From Bryum argenteum (taxonomy: Eukaryota > Streptophyta > Bryopsida > Bryales > Bryaceae), in the NCBI GenBank assembly GCA_037043015.1, contig CM073326.1, positions 10,982,345-11,046,344 of the forward strand: 64,000 nucleotides of DNA, in the 5' to 3' direction. The position numbers were made by a program, and so were the translations under genes. Shown one piece after another: positions 24,187 to 35,142 of this stretch. Every line of letters starts with the position of its first letter. The first letter of the stretch is position 1. The notes beneath the pieces were generated by a model, which saw only the letters and a program-made list of their open reading frames with translations, was not told where the DNA came from and searched no databases.

Positions 24187-24555
24187 TTAACCCTTAAACG
24201 TCTGAGCGGCCTCGAGGGGGCCGATTCCAACAGAATCTTCTGTGTAGCACTCAATGTACTCAACTTTTCACTTATATTTTGATGTCAAACTGGTCATCTT
24301 CTTCTGATGCATTCAAAAAGTGAAATTTTAGAATTCAAATAACAATTTGTATGAGTGATTTTGTGCTTCGAAAGGATTGTGGTAGGTAGGTTGGGGTTGT
24401 ACAATACTTGTAGGAGGTTGCAAGCTCATCATTGATTGGATCATTCATGATGCCCAAGTTCAAAAAGTGCACTATTCATGGTTCCCAAGTCCAAAAGATG
24501 TTGTGATCCAAAACTGGGCTGCCCAAATCCGTATAGCCTGACGTTTAAGGGTTAA
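24187..24555. mobile_element. TTAA-type MITE, family A copy 4
   Basis: The element is 369 bp with ends TTAACCCTTAAACGTC and GACGTTTAAGGGTTAA and a complete body, in opposite orientation to copy 3. Confidence 0.9.
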
Positions 24556-25371
24556 TGAGTTCATCCAAATTCTGAAATTTTCCACTTACGTTTTCTGACG
24601 GCGATTCTAGAAGGGAGCACATTCTTGTGTTTCCTTTGATTTTTATGGTCATGAAGTATGTCGCTGTGGGCGGGCATTTTGACATTAGAGTTTTTCAACA
24701 AAATGTCAAAATGATGATGACGGGAATTTTTCATTACACAAGGATGGAGGGTGAATTATCAAAGGAGATGCTGGCATTATCAAAGATACGGTGGTTTTTT
24801 TGACGAGACGCTTTTGAGGTCATTTTTAGATAGTGATTTTCGGAAATGCATGAGGGTGAGTAAGCTATAGAAGTCTATAGCTTATCAATATAACAATCAA
24901 ATTGATAATCTACCCTTTGTAGCAGCTTATTAATTTTTCTCAATTTTTTTTATTATCAAATGTGTGCTAGTTTCTGCCATCTTTTCGAAGATATCAAATT
25001 GAACAATTGTAAAAGTGATGCTTACCTTTTGATGTTGGTATTGTGATGGTTTTCATTATTTGTGCATCGTCATTTTCTTTATGTTGAATTGGTTTGAGAT
25101 CTTTATTTGTGGTAGTAGCTGACACATGCTTCATCACTTGTCCGGCTTGGTAATACCACTAATCTAGAGCCTCATAGAATTTGCCCTCTTGTCAGTTGTT
25201 ACCAGAAATTTCCATTGTCGAGATGGTCTTGAATTTCTTATGGCATACCACAACCGTGCGCTTGAATTTTTGTAGCATGACAACCATCCTAGCTTGAAGC
25301 TTTACCCATGTATCAATTCCTACAACCAAAAGAGCCAATTATTTTGAAAGGTGAGTAGAAGTATCATAGAA
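24556..25371. other. AT-rich intergenic sequence, nothing identifiable
   Basis: No gene, inverted-repeat ends or RNA were found. Short frames only. Confidence 0.4.
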
Positions 25372-25590
25372 GAAAAAAATTAAAAAATTAAAAAATTAAA
25401 AAATTAAAAAATTAAAAAATTAAAAAATTAAAAAATTAAAAAATTAAAAAATTAAAAAATTAAAAAATTAAAAAATTAAAAAATTAAAAAATTAAAAAAT
25501 TAAAAAATTAAAAAATTAAAAAATTAAAAAATTAAAAAATTAAAAAATTAAAAAATTAAAAAATTAAAAAATTAAAAAATTAAAAAATTA
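25372..25590. repeat. microsatellite array of the 8-mer AAAAAATT, about 27 copies
   Basis: The array is nearly perfect for over 200 bp. It ends in a short palindromic T8/A9 tract (25588-25612). It is entirely A and T. Confidence 0.95.
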
Positions 25591-25612
25591 ATTTTTTTTA
25601 AAAAAAAAATTA

Positions 25613-26867
25613 AAATAAAATTGCAGCACATGCATGGATCCTCAAAGAAGGACTATGATTGCTACAAATGGAAGAGAAATGTGGATTGCATCTCCAATGA
25701 GAAGTAGGTGGGGAATGGATATCTCCTCATTGTATTAGAGGAGACTAGAGTTCAAATCTCTACGACCGCATTTTCTTGCAAGTGGCTTTGAGGAAAAAGG
25801 GGGCCTGGGGGCCAAACGCGCGGTGCAAAAGCCTTTAGGCCCCAAATTGGCACCAATCCTCATCACAATTATTATCTTAATTTTGATAAATAGGGCAAAA
25901 AACTTGTACTTTTTTTATGTCGTTCCTTACAAATTTGTGCTCTATCTCCCCTTTGAGGGCAATGAGTTGTAGTACCTCCAAATCTTCCCACTTTTGATTT
26001 GCCACTTCTTTTTCTCCTTCAACGTTTACTCCCGTTTTTGGAGCCTTCGGAGTCTTTTGCTTGGGAGGAGCTCTCCTTTTGAAAGACCCTACGATCTCAC
26101 AATCTACTTCTCCTTAAACAACCCTCTCTTCTATCCTTTGAACATCCCTTGAGCTTCTAATCTTCTCATCATAATTTGAGCTAAGTAGGCCTAAAATGCT
26201 CCATAAGAATTTGGGGCCAAAAATTTTATATTCTCCACTAAATGTGGTTGGCTACAATAGTAAGGGCTTTGAGAAAATGTTCTAGCTCTCCTATGCCTTA
26301 AAGTGATTGAGAGAACCAGAGTGTGAGGAAGAAGGAGCATTCCACTTTATTCTTTGTCCAAGGCATTTTTTCGATCTAACTGCCAAGATCTTGTAAAAGT
26401 TTTGGATTTTTTTATTAATAAAATCTAACTTCCTCTAGACCAAAGTTTAGATCTCGCAAAATGCACACTCAAACAAATGTCAAGAGGCCGTCGCCTTGGT
26501 CAAACTATTTGATCTCCTCTATAATTATTTATAAATTCTCGAAGTGGGACTTGTAGGTTTTCCTAAACTAGCGCATACTAAATCTTCATAGTGAAGACAA
26601 TGAAAAGCAACCTTTTCATTGTACCTTTTGTGAAATTCACCCAATGAGCCATTATTAGTATTTGACTAGCCTATAAAATGTTACCTTTTCCTTGAAGAAA
26701 ATTGGGTTGTGATTGGTTGAAAGTGAGATTCTTAGAATGTATTGTTAGGAAAGTGATATGTTTCGATTAAACCGTGTAAACCGACCTTTACTTCGACGAC
26801 CCGTAATGTTAAGTTACATTACATAAGTCCTTGCAATAAGAAGTTGAATAACAACATGAGATAAAGC
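25613..26867. other. intergenic region, nothing identifiable
   Basis: Mixed AT-rich sequence without a supportable exon or inverted-repeat ends. It lies between the 8-mer array and the next TTAA element. Confidence 0.35.
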
Positions 26868-28067
26868 TTAACCCCTAACTTCCCTTAACCCTTTCATGAC
26901 CACTCCTATTTTGGAAGTCGAGGTTTTTTGAGGTGTCTGGATATATTTTGGAGTGCATCAAACAAATGAAGGGTCAAAATTAAGATCCGACCGTATAAAT
27001 GTGTAGTGAACTTCATATATATGCTAGTGGCCAAACATGGGTCACATCTACCGTATGAACTAGAGTATTATGATGTTCCAAGTCAAGTGTAGTACATAGC
27101 GTATTCATGACCTCGAAGCTTTTTACTAGAATTAGAGACCAGAATATCCAGATTTGGGCAAAATACATGGGGTCAATATTGTAAAGAGTTTGAAGATCTA
27201 TCCAACAACACCATGAGCGTGCATTTCGAGCATTTATGAAACTGAAATTGCGAAAAGAGACCAAGAACCCAGTTCCTTGTATATGGTAGCGTACGAGAAA
27301 TACATGGGATATCGTAGCAAATATGGCCAGATTGAAAAATCAAACATGGTCACATTCATCAAACGCCGAGCCTTGACGTAGAATCAGTGTGCAAACAACA
27401 TGTGGTTGATTCTTTTTGGGGAGGATTTTAGATTGTACAAACGTATACGCTTTGATAGACGGTGTTGGGTTGCCAAAAGAAATCAACTCTTCTTTTGTCA
27501 ACGGAGCCAATTGAGTAGTACCCCCCATGTTCCCCTGTTCCCAAGGGACCCTTAGAATTGGTGTCATGTGTCCTCGACAGCCGTATTTCCTGAATCTTTC
27601 TCACTTCTTTCCAGACTAGCAACCATATCTCATACTCATCACCATGTATAGACAACTCTACCAGGCGGAGTACGATTCCAAATGCATCGTTGTTTTGTGT
27701 AGTAGATCCAACACACACTCCTCTTCCGGCGTTGTTCTCTAACATTTTGCTATTTCTACACAAATTCTACTCAATCATGGAATAACCACACTTCAGCGAC
27801 CAGATTTGGTTGATTGGTCATGAAAGGGTTAAAACCCGAAATTGGTTTTGGAGGAGAAAAACTCAGCTAACTTTGACCATTATAATTTCACAAATGAGGA
27901 AGAATGAACGGTTCAAATTTGGTATGTGAGAAGAGTGTCAAGTGAGCTTTGAGATCTTACGGTTGAATCTTTCAAATAATGCTTAGATTGAGATTTTTGA
28001 GCTTAATCTAAAGGAAGGTCAAATTTTGTGACTTAGACCGTTTTGCAACAAGGAAATTGAGAGGTAA
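26868..28067. mobile_element. B1-family TTAA element split by a 948-bp insertion
   Basis: It starts TTAACCCCTAACTTCCC. It resumes after the insertion as AACCCGAAATTGGTTTTGGAGG, and ends GGAAATTGAGAGGTAA (degraded terminus). The two halves together reproduce the B1 body seen at 12828 and 13929. Confidence 0.8.
26885..27832. mobile_element. 948-bp TTAA-flanked element with CCCTTTCATGACCA ends
   Basis: Ends are TTAACCCTTTCATGACCA and its inverted complement TGGTCATGAAAGGGTTAA, each bounded by TTAA. It sits at a TTAA inside a B1 element; the uninterrupted B1 copy has TCC-TTAA-AACCC at that spot (14171-14179, minus strand). The interior is unrelated to families A, B or L. On the minus strand one frame is open at 27763-27428. 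A second, shifted frame is open at about 27567-27013 with a single stop at 27340. No transposase motif is recognisable. Confidence 0.9.
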
Positions 28068-28514
28068 TTAATACTAATGTCATTTTACAAGAAGAGGTGA
28101 ATGTACTAGTGATGATGGGTTTCTGACAAATCTCAATTATGATAGTCTAGTTGGTATGTAGATTTGTTGGAACCCCAAAAAAGCAGCTATGTATAGTAAA
28201 AGAGAGAACATGGAGGCGAGTGCACAACACCACTTCGCCATATGCTGTAAATTGTCCGCTTTGAGTTGTTCCCTACCACTATTAATGCACAGCATTTAAT
28301 GGAGTTTTCTTTCTTTTTTGATATTTTGATCCAATGCAATGCAATTGATGGAGTTTAGTCAGCATGAGAGATTCTGATTCTGCTATTTCTAGGGCAACCT
28401 GGAGGTTCACATTAAGCTTCGATGCTAAAATGAGCAACCTCCGCGCAGGATTTTATTTTATTGCCTCCAAACAAACTATGAGAAAATGAAAATGGCTTCA
28501 GTGTAACTTAACCC
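28068..28514. other. intergenic spacer, nothing identifiable
   Basis: AT-rich sequence between TTAA elements; no gene or repeat boundary is seen. Confidence 0.35.
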
Positions 28515-28860
28515 TTAACCCTTAAACGCCCAAGGGGTCTCAAACGGGCAGCCCAGAATTGGATCACGGCATCTTTTGGACTTGGGCATCATGAATAGTG
28601 CACTTTTTGAACTTGGGCACCATGAATGATCCAATCAATGATGAGCTTGCAACCTCCTACAAGGTTATGTACAACCCCAACCTACCTACCATAACCCTTT
28701 CAAAGCACATAATCACTCATACAAATTGTGATTTGAATTCTAAAATTTCACTTTTTGAATGCATCAGAAGAAGGTGACCAGTTTGACATTAAAATATGAG
28801 TGAAAAGTTGAGTACATTGAGAGCTACAGAGGAGATTCTGTTGGAAATGGCCCCCTCGGG
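28515..28860. mobile_element. TTAA-type MITE, family A copy 5a, right end missing
   Basis: The left end is an extended TTAACCC-TTAACCC-TTAAACG (counting from 28508). The body is complete up to CCCCTCGGG, where copy 5b begins in opposite orientation. Confidence 0.85.
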
Positions 28861-29223
28861 TTAAACGCCCAAGCAAGCCCGAGGGGCTTGATTCCAACAG
28901 AATCTGCTCTGTAGCTCTCACTGTAATCAACTTTTCACTCATATTTTGATGTCAAAGTGGTCACCCTCTTCTGATGCATTGAAAAAGTGAGATTTTAGAA
29001 TTCAAATCACAATTTGTATGAGTGATTATGTGCTTTGAAAGGATTATGGTAGGCAGGTTGGGGTGGTACATAACCTTGTAGGAGGTTGCAAGCTCATCAT
29101 TGATTGGTTCATTCACAATGCCCAAGTTCAAAAAGTGCACTATTCATGATGCCCAAGTCCAAAAGATGTTGTGATCCAATTTTGGGCTGCCCATTTCAGA
29201 CCCCAAGGGCGTTTAAGGGTTAA
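28861..29223. mobile_element. TTAA-type MITE, family A copy 5b, inverted relative to 5a
   Basis: It begins at the inner TTAA of the terminus (TTAAACGCCC, missing TTAACCC). It ends GGGCGTTTAAGGGTTAA. With 5a it makes an inverted repeat of about 709 bp. Confidence 0.85.
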
Positions 29224-29248
29224 TTCTAGACAAGGCAATGCGGTGATA

Positions 29249-29880
29249 TTAACCCTTAACTCCTAAATTTCCTTGTTGCAAAACGGTCCAAGTTGCAAAA
29301 TTTGACCTTTCTTTAGATTAAGTTTCAAAAAATCTCAATCTAAGCATTATTTTCAAAATTCAACCGTAAGATCTCACAGTTCACTTGACGTTATTCTCAC
29401 ATTCCAGATTTGAACCGTTCATTCTTTCTCGTTTGTGAGATTATAATAGTCAAAGTTGGTTGAGTTTTTCTTCTGCAGGAACCTCTACAAGCCGTTTCGG
29501 GTTTTAAGGAAAGTTAGGGGTTAAACGCCCATGGGTCTGAAACGGGCGGCCATCACAACATTTTTTGTACTCGGGCATCATGTATAGTGCACTTTTGAAA
29601 CTTGGGCATTTTGAATGAACTTGATGAGCTTGCAACCTCTTACCAAGTTATGTTCAACCCCAACCTACCTACAGTACCAAAGCAATCTTTTCAAAGCACA
29701 CAATCACTTTTACAAATTGTGATTTGAATTGTATGGTTTCACTTTTTGAATCCATGTGAAGAAGGTGACTGGCCATTTTGACATGAAAATATAGGTGGAA
29801 TGTTGAGTACAATGAGAGCAATGGAGCAAATTCTGTTAGGAAAAAAGCCCCTTGGGCTTGCTTGGGCATTTAAGGGTTAA
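29249..29880. mobile_element. TTAA-type MITE, family A copy 6, split by a B1 element within its terminus
   Basis: The first seven bases TTAACCC (29249-29255) are separated from TTAAACGCCC (29521 onward) by a B1 element. The right end is GGGCATTTAAGGGTTAA. The body is diverged but complete. Confidence 0.85.
29256..29524. mobile_element. TTAA-flanked element, B1 family, inserted in a family-A terminus
   Basis: The element is 269 bp with ends TTAACTCCTAAATTTCC and GGAAAGTTAGGGGTTAA. It occupies the inner TTAA of the family-A terminal repeat TTAACCCTTAAACG. Confidence 0.9.
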
Positions 29881-30350
29881 GAGTTTTACATTACACTAGT
29901 ACAGAGGTGGTCCTTCCATACATGAGAACTATACCCACAATATATGCAAGGCTTGCGATGCTCCACCTCTATGGGTATATACATATGACTATCCAAAACA
30001 AAGTGTAAGTTAAAACCCCCTTTTCGAACCCTAAACTTGGGATGTGGTAAGTCGCTTAGAAATTGCTCAAATTTCAAATTGGCAAGCTCATTGTGAAGTT
30101 GCAGAGGGAATTATATGCAGGGATTGAACGAGTTGGAATCAATATTGAATTGGATATGACGTTTGGAAGGGGATGTACCCAATACCACTTAATGTAGGAT
30201 GTACACCATCATTACACTGAGATTTGAAGTTGGAAGCCATAATGTACCTCCTGCTGCTTGGATACGTCTAGTGAGTGGTTTGTGGTAGTGTGTGAGTTTT
30301 CAGGCACCTCCTACTACCATATAATTTCATAGTTTAGAGAGCAATTTAAT

Positions 30351-30720
30351 TTAACCCTTAAACGCCCATGGGGTCTGCAACGGGCAGCCCAAAATTGGAT
30401 CACAGCATCTTTTGGACTTGGGCATCATGAATAGTGCACTTTTTGAACTTGGGCATCATGAATAGGCCAATCAATGATGAGCTTGCAACCTCCTACAAGG
30501 TTATGTACCACCCCAACCTACCTACCACAATCCTTTCAAAGCACAAAATCATTCATACAAATTGTGATTTGAATTGTGAAATTTCACTTTTTGAATGCAT
30601 CAGAAGAAGGTGACCAGTTTGACATCAAAATATGAGTGAAATGTTGAGTACAGTGAGAGCTACAGGGAAGATTCTGTTGGAATCATGCCCCTCGGGCTTG
30701 CTTGGGCGTTTAAGGGTTAA
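30351..30720. mobile_element. TTAA-type MITE, family A copy 7, reference-quality copy
   Basis: The element is 370 bp with perfect 17-bp inverted ends, TTAACCCTTAAACGCCC and GGGCGTTTAAGGGTTAA. The body contains an internal direct repeat (CTTGGGCATCATGAATAG, twice). It is noncoding. Confidence 0.93.
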
Positions 30721-31114
30721 GGGATATTAATTTATGGTATTTCTATGCTACATTCTTACTCGAGTATAATCTCATGAATTCCATTCCATGGGTGTTGTCC
30801 AACACTATTTACTACAACTACTATTTTCCATACATGCTGAGGAGCATTTTTTTAAGTCAACCTGAGCACCCTCGTGTGTTGATGAAGTGAGGAAGTTCAT
30901 TAATGTACATAAGTTCATAATGGTTCGCATGCTTTGCTCTTAATCCAAACTCTGCAGTCAAACTCAATCTATGAAAACACTATCTTTATTTTTTACTTCT
31001 TTCTTGAACCCAAAGGTTTTATTTTATATTATATTATAATTTTATTTTTACCCAAAGGTGTGCAGTGAGCTGTGTTCTCATTTATATATATATATATATA
31101 ATAGAATTGGATGA

Positions 31115-31225
31115 TCCTTCCTACCCACCAACTTACCAACCTACCAACATACAAACCTACCAACCTACTAACATACAAACATACGAACCTACCAACCTAC
31201 GAACTTACCAACCTACGAACTTACC
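31115..31225. repeat. degenerate CCAACCTA-type tandem repeat
   Basis: Repeated units of CCAACCTA/CCAACATA/CAAACCTA span about 110 bp, preceded by a (TA)n run. One frame reads through as a Thr/Pro-rich peptide, a product of the repeat rather than a gene. Confidence 0.85.
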
Positions 31226-31723
31226 AACCTATCTTCTTTTATGTATGAAAATTTAAAATAATATTGTTTTTTTTTAAAATTTTTTTTAAAAAAAAAGAGA
31301 GAAAAAAAACGCGAGCATATATAAAAATAGTTAACATAACACTGTTTGAGAAAATAGTAGACACGGGATACTTTTTTGAAAGTACCATATGAAGAGCTTC
31401 TCCGTCAAGACGACGGGGACCTTCCTAGTAAGTAAATAAATGAAAATAAAAATCACTTGGTGAGGCTTTGAAGCGTGTGCTATTATTTCACATCTATTTA
31501 ATCTCATCAATAAAATAACACATATTTCATGTTTGGATAAGCGTAACAAGATTCTAACATGCGGAGGACCAAACACATTTCTAAAATTAACACACCGATC
31601 ACCAAACAACTACACCTCCCAACATCTCTACCTCTTTTGTGTGCACATGAGGTGTGTGAAATGAGTTATGTACTATGTTATAGCATCATGTTTATGGAGT
31701 AAGTGTAATTTACAACTATGACC

Positions 31724-32123
31724 TTAACCCTTAAACGCCCAGCTATACGGATTTGGGCAGCCCAGTATTGGATCACAACATCTTTTGCACTTGGGCATCA
31801 TGAATAGTGCACTTTTTGAACTTGGGCATCATGAATAGTGCACTTTTTGAACTTGGGCATCTTGAATGATCCAATCAATGATGAGCTTGCAACCTCCTAC
31901 TAGTATTGTACAACCCCAACCTACCTACCACAATCCTTTCAAAGCACAAAATCACTCATACAAATTGTGATTTGAATTCTAAAATTTCACTTTTTGAATG
32001 CATCAAAAGAAGGTGACCAGTTTGACATCAAAATATAACTGAAAAGTTGAGCACATTGAAAACTACAGAGGAGATTCTGTTGGGATATGACCCCTCGGGT
32101 CACCTTAGGCGTTTAAGGGTTAA
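31724..32123. mobile_element. TTAA-type MITE, family A copy 8a, with an expanded internal repeat
   Basis: The element is 400 bp. Ends are TTAACCCTTAAACGCCC and GGCGTTTAAGGGTTAA. The extra 30 bp is one more copy of the GAATAGTGCACTTTTTGAAC / TTGGGCATCAT unit. Its right TTAA is also the left TTAA of copy 8b. Confidence 0.92.
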
Positions 32124-32488
32124 CCCTTAAACGTCAGGCTATACGGATTTGGGCAGCCCAGTATTGGATTACAGCATCTTTTGGACTCGGGCATCATGAA
32201 TAGTGCACTTTTTGAACTTGGGCATCTTGAATGATCCAATCAATGATGAGCTTGCAACCTCCTACAAGTATTGTACAACCCCAACCTACCTACCACAATC
32301 CTTTCAAAGCACAAAATCACTCATACAAATTGTGATTTGAATTCTAAAATTTCACTTTTTGAATGCATCAGAAGAAGGTGACCAGTTTGACATCAAAATA
32401 AAAGTAACAAGTTGAGTACATTGAGAGCTACAAAGAAGATTCTGTTGGAATATGACCCCTCGGGTCACCTTAGACGTTTAAGGGTTAA
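32120..32488. mobile_element. TTAA-type MITE, family A copy 8b, abutting 8a
   Basis: The element is 369 bp with ends TTAACCCTTAAACGTC and GACGTTTAAGGGTTAA. It lies in the same orientation as 8a and shares a single TTAA with it. Confidence 0.92.
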
Positions 32489-33195
32489 GGTGTCTTTTTT
32501 CACTTGGGACAATATTTCATATACCACCTTCTTCTCCCTTTGCTTGAGGTCATTTTGGACAATTACCTCTCGACTTTGACTTCGGAAGATATGTCTATGT
32601 CTTGTTCGAGCAAAGAGTCATGAATTTATGCTTTGTAGTTCATGGGTCCAGTCCATGTTTGGTATTGAGAAGATACTGTTCTCAACTTTGAATATTTAAG
32701 AGGAATAATATATTCTCTTATTTATTCCAATATGTATGTCATTAAGTTCCTCTCATTTGAACTAATTATCAAAATGTCTCTTTTATGTTCATTCACTAGT
32801 TACAAGGTCACTCACTCCTCAAATGCTTGGTCATACGTTTGTCTACCTCACGCGAGGTAGACCAAATTGTACCATTTCCGATTACGAGACATTTTTTTTT
32901 TCCAATTTAAGAACTAAGACTATCCGATAATAAATTATCAAAGTTGGTTGTTTAATATGTACAATATAGTGTGACTGCCAAAACTAAGTACAAGGACATT
33001 ATATTGAAATTAAACAAACAAATTAAGAAAATTGGATGCATCAAAAATGAAACCATAATTTGCATAGGATTATCATTGCAATTAGTCATACTTCCATGGA
33101 ATTGAGGCCTATTACACACAAGTATGCACGTACAGACAAAAACAAAGTAAAATTCAATTTAATACTCAGTTTTGCTCATACAAGCTAGAATAAAG
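32489..33195. other. intergenic region flanking a transposase relic
   Basis: There is no gene. A perfect short hairpin, GTCTACCTC-ACG-CGAGGTAGAC reading, lies near 32839-32861. It was not matched to a second copy and so is not called a transposon end. Confidence 0.4.
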
Positions 33196-34261
33196 CTAAA
33201 AATCTATCCACTTACCCTTAGCAGCTATATCAGCTGCAGTGCGCTTAGACATGCTCTTATACAAGTTCTGATACTGGTTTGGAGTAATTGGAGGCCAACG
33301 ATCCACGGCACACTTTCACAATTCTAACATTCCTTTGAGATGTCTCTCATATTGGTTTAGTCGGCGTTTTAAAGTTGCCCACAAGTGTTCGATTGGATTC
33401 AAGTCTGGAGATTGCGCCGGCTACTTCAAAACCAAATATTCTTGCAAATTCAGCCAAAGGCGGACACTAGCGAATGTAAATTTCGGGTCATTATTACGTT
33501 AAAAAATCAAAGTGGCATGATCCAAAACGTATGCACAGAGCGTATGAATCAACTTTTGCTCTAAAATTTCTCTATACATGTACCGATCAATTCTTCCCTT
33601 AATCCTACGCATCATAGTAGGGCCACTTGAAGTCATGTAACCCCACATCATCACTCTGCCACTTCCAAACTTGATAGTTTATTGCATCATTCCCGCACTT
33701 CTACTCTTTTGATCACGAAACCAACACCAATTCCGACCATCAAAGCAAAATTGGTTGATTTTTTGTTTCATCGGAGAATACTACACGATCCTAATCATTA
33801 TCAGTCCAATGACAATGACGTCTAGCAGATTCTAATTGTCGCTTAATTTGAAGAAGTGTAAGCTCTTGTTTCTTTTGCTATATTTTACATTTCAAACTTG
33901 CTTTTCGTAACACTCTTCTCAAGCTACCATCCCTCAAACCAACATGAAGCTCTTTCCTGAAGTAATTTCCAACTTTGTGTGCAATTTCTAAGCCACCCAC
34001 CGTGATTGCTATGATACAAGCTCTATTTCGACACAAGCTCTATGATCAATTGCAGTGTACATTCCTAGCCTACCACCAAAACTTTGACTAACATCACTCA
34101 CTTCACTTAAAATATTGCTTCCAAAATTTTGCAACCTAACTTTGGAATACCTATAATTCTCTAGCAACATTTCTCGTACTCTCACCCCTCTTCAAATTCT
34201 CTAAAGTAGCTTCTTCTAATTGCTTACTCCCAACAACAAAGAGAGATCTTAATGAAACCAT
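33196..34261 (-). pseudogene. Tc1/mariner-type transposase relic 1
   Basis: Read on the minus strand, the N-terminal part (from ATG at 34261) resembles a helix-turn-helix with LEEATLENLKRGESTRNVAREL. A middle block KVGNYFRKELHVGLRDGSLR is followed by FGSGRVMMWG. The C-terminal block has AQSPDLNPIEHLWATLKRRL and ends AADIAAKGKW before TAG at 33198-33196. Several stop codons (one just before PAQSPDLN, one after GMLEL) and frameshifts break it. In the second catalytic motif the expected DND reads NND, so the catalytic Asp is lost. No terminal inverted repeats were identified. Family knowledge: DDE transposases of the Tc1 group cut and paste at TA. Confidence 0.85.
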
Positions 34262-35142
34262 TTTACTTAATTAGCACACATGATGACACTGAATAAATGT
34301 GAAGGCCAAGAACAAGCTCACCCAAAAAATTAGACCCAAAAAAGACCACTTGTACACGTCAAATTTGTAGCATTCATTGCTTAATCCAAGTGTTAATATA
34401 TGTGAGTTTTGGAACTAATGTACTTTGATCTGGATCTTTCTTGAATTATCTTGCATTGCTGAACTTGTAATTTGGTAGCCACATCATTTACATACATGTA
34501 TACTTGAGCCATCAACTGAAGTTCTATTGAAGTGATCTCATCATTGTATGACGGATGTCCTCACAAGAAACAGGTGTAGAATATCCATCAACTCGTGTCT
34601 GACCAAATGCTTCAATCAATGAGCTCTAAAATGCAAAAAGAACCCTGGAGGGAGTCCGAAACAACACATGAAGAACATGTAACAACAACAAGAGATGGTT
34701 ACTGATGGCACACAAACTGAAGACACTCAACTATGTCAGAAGGATAGCAAGCAAATATTGACAGATTTGGTAGAGGAAATTATACTATATCATGCTACTG
34801 CAGTGAAGGAATATGCTTGTAAGCAATAGCAAATACGGGAATATAATGATGTACCTGTTCACATCTTTCCAAATTAACTACGACAAACGCAAAGAAGAAG
34901 ACATCTGCTTTCCCAATCATACGCAGGCTCTGATCACAAGCATGGAATCTAAGTATAACAATTAAATGGAACACTTCAATCCAAATAGTACAATGACTAC
35001 CCTCACTTCATTATTTAACAATGCTACACCGTCTGGGATCATTACGTAAACTAAATGTCTCTGAACATACCTGACAGACCAGGCAAGTATAAAACCGTGA
35101 GCAATTTCAACCAGATGAAACAAACATCCGCTTGAGATTCTT
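34262..35142. other. spacer and probable 3' UTR of the YjbQ-like gene
   Basis: No coding exon is supportable. The part adjacent to 35142 is expected to be 3' UTR of the minus-strand gene; the rest is anonymous. Confidence 0.4.

Noticed and set aside
31065..31256. Thr/Pro-rich peptide frame
   Set aside because: Translation of a simple tandem repeat.
28501..32488. regularly spaced repeats as a possible CRISPR-like array
   Set aside because: They are 370-bp inverted-repeat transposons in mixed orientation in a plant genome, not short direct repeats with spacers.
32839..32861. perfect short hairpin as the terminal repeat of the Tc1 relic
   Set aside because: No matching sequence was found on the other side of the relic.
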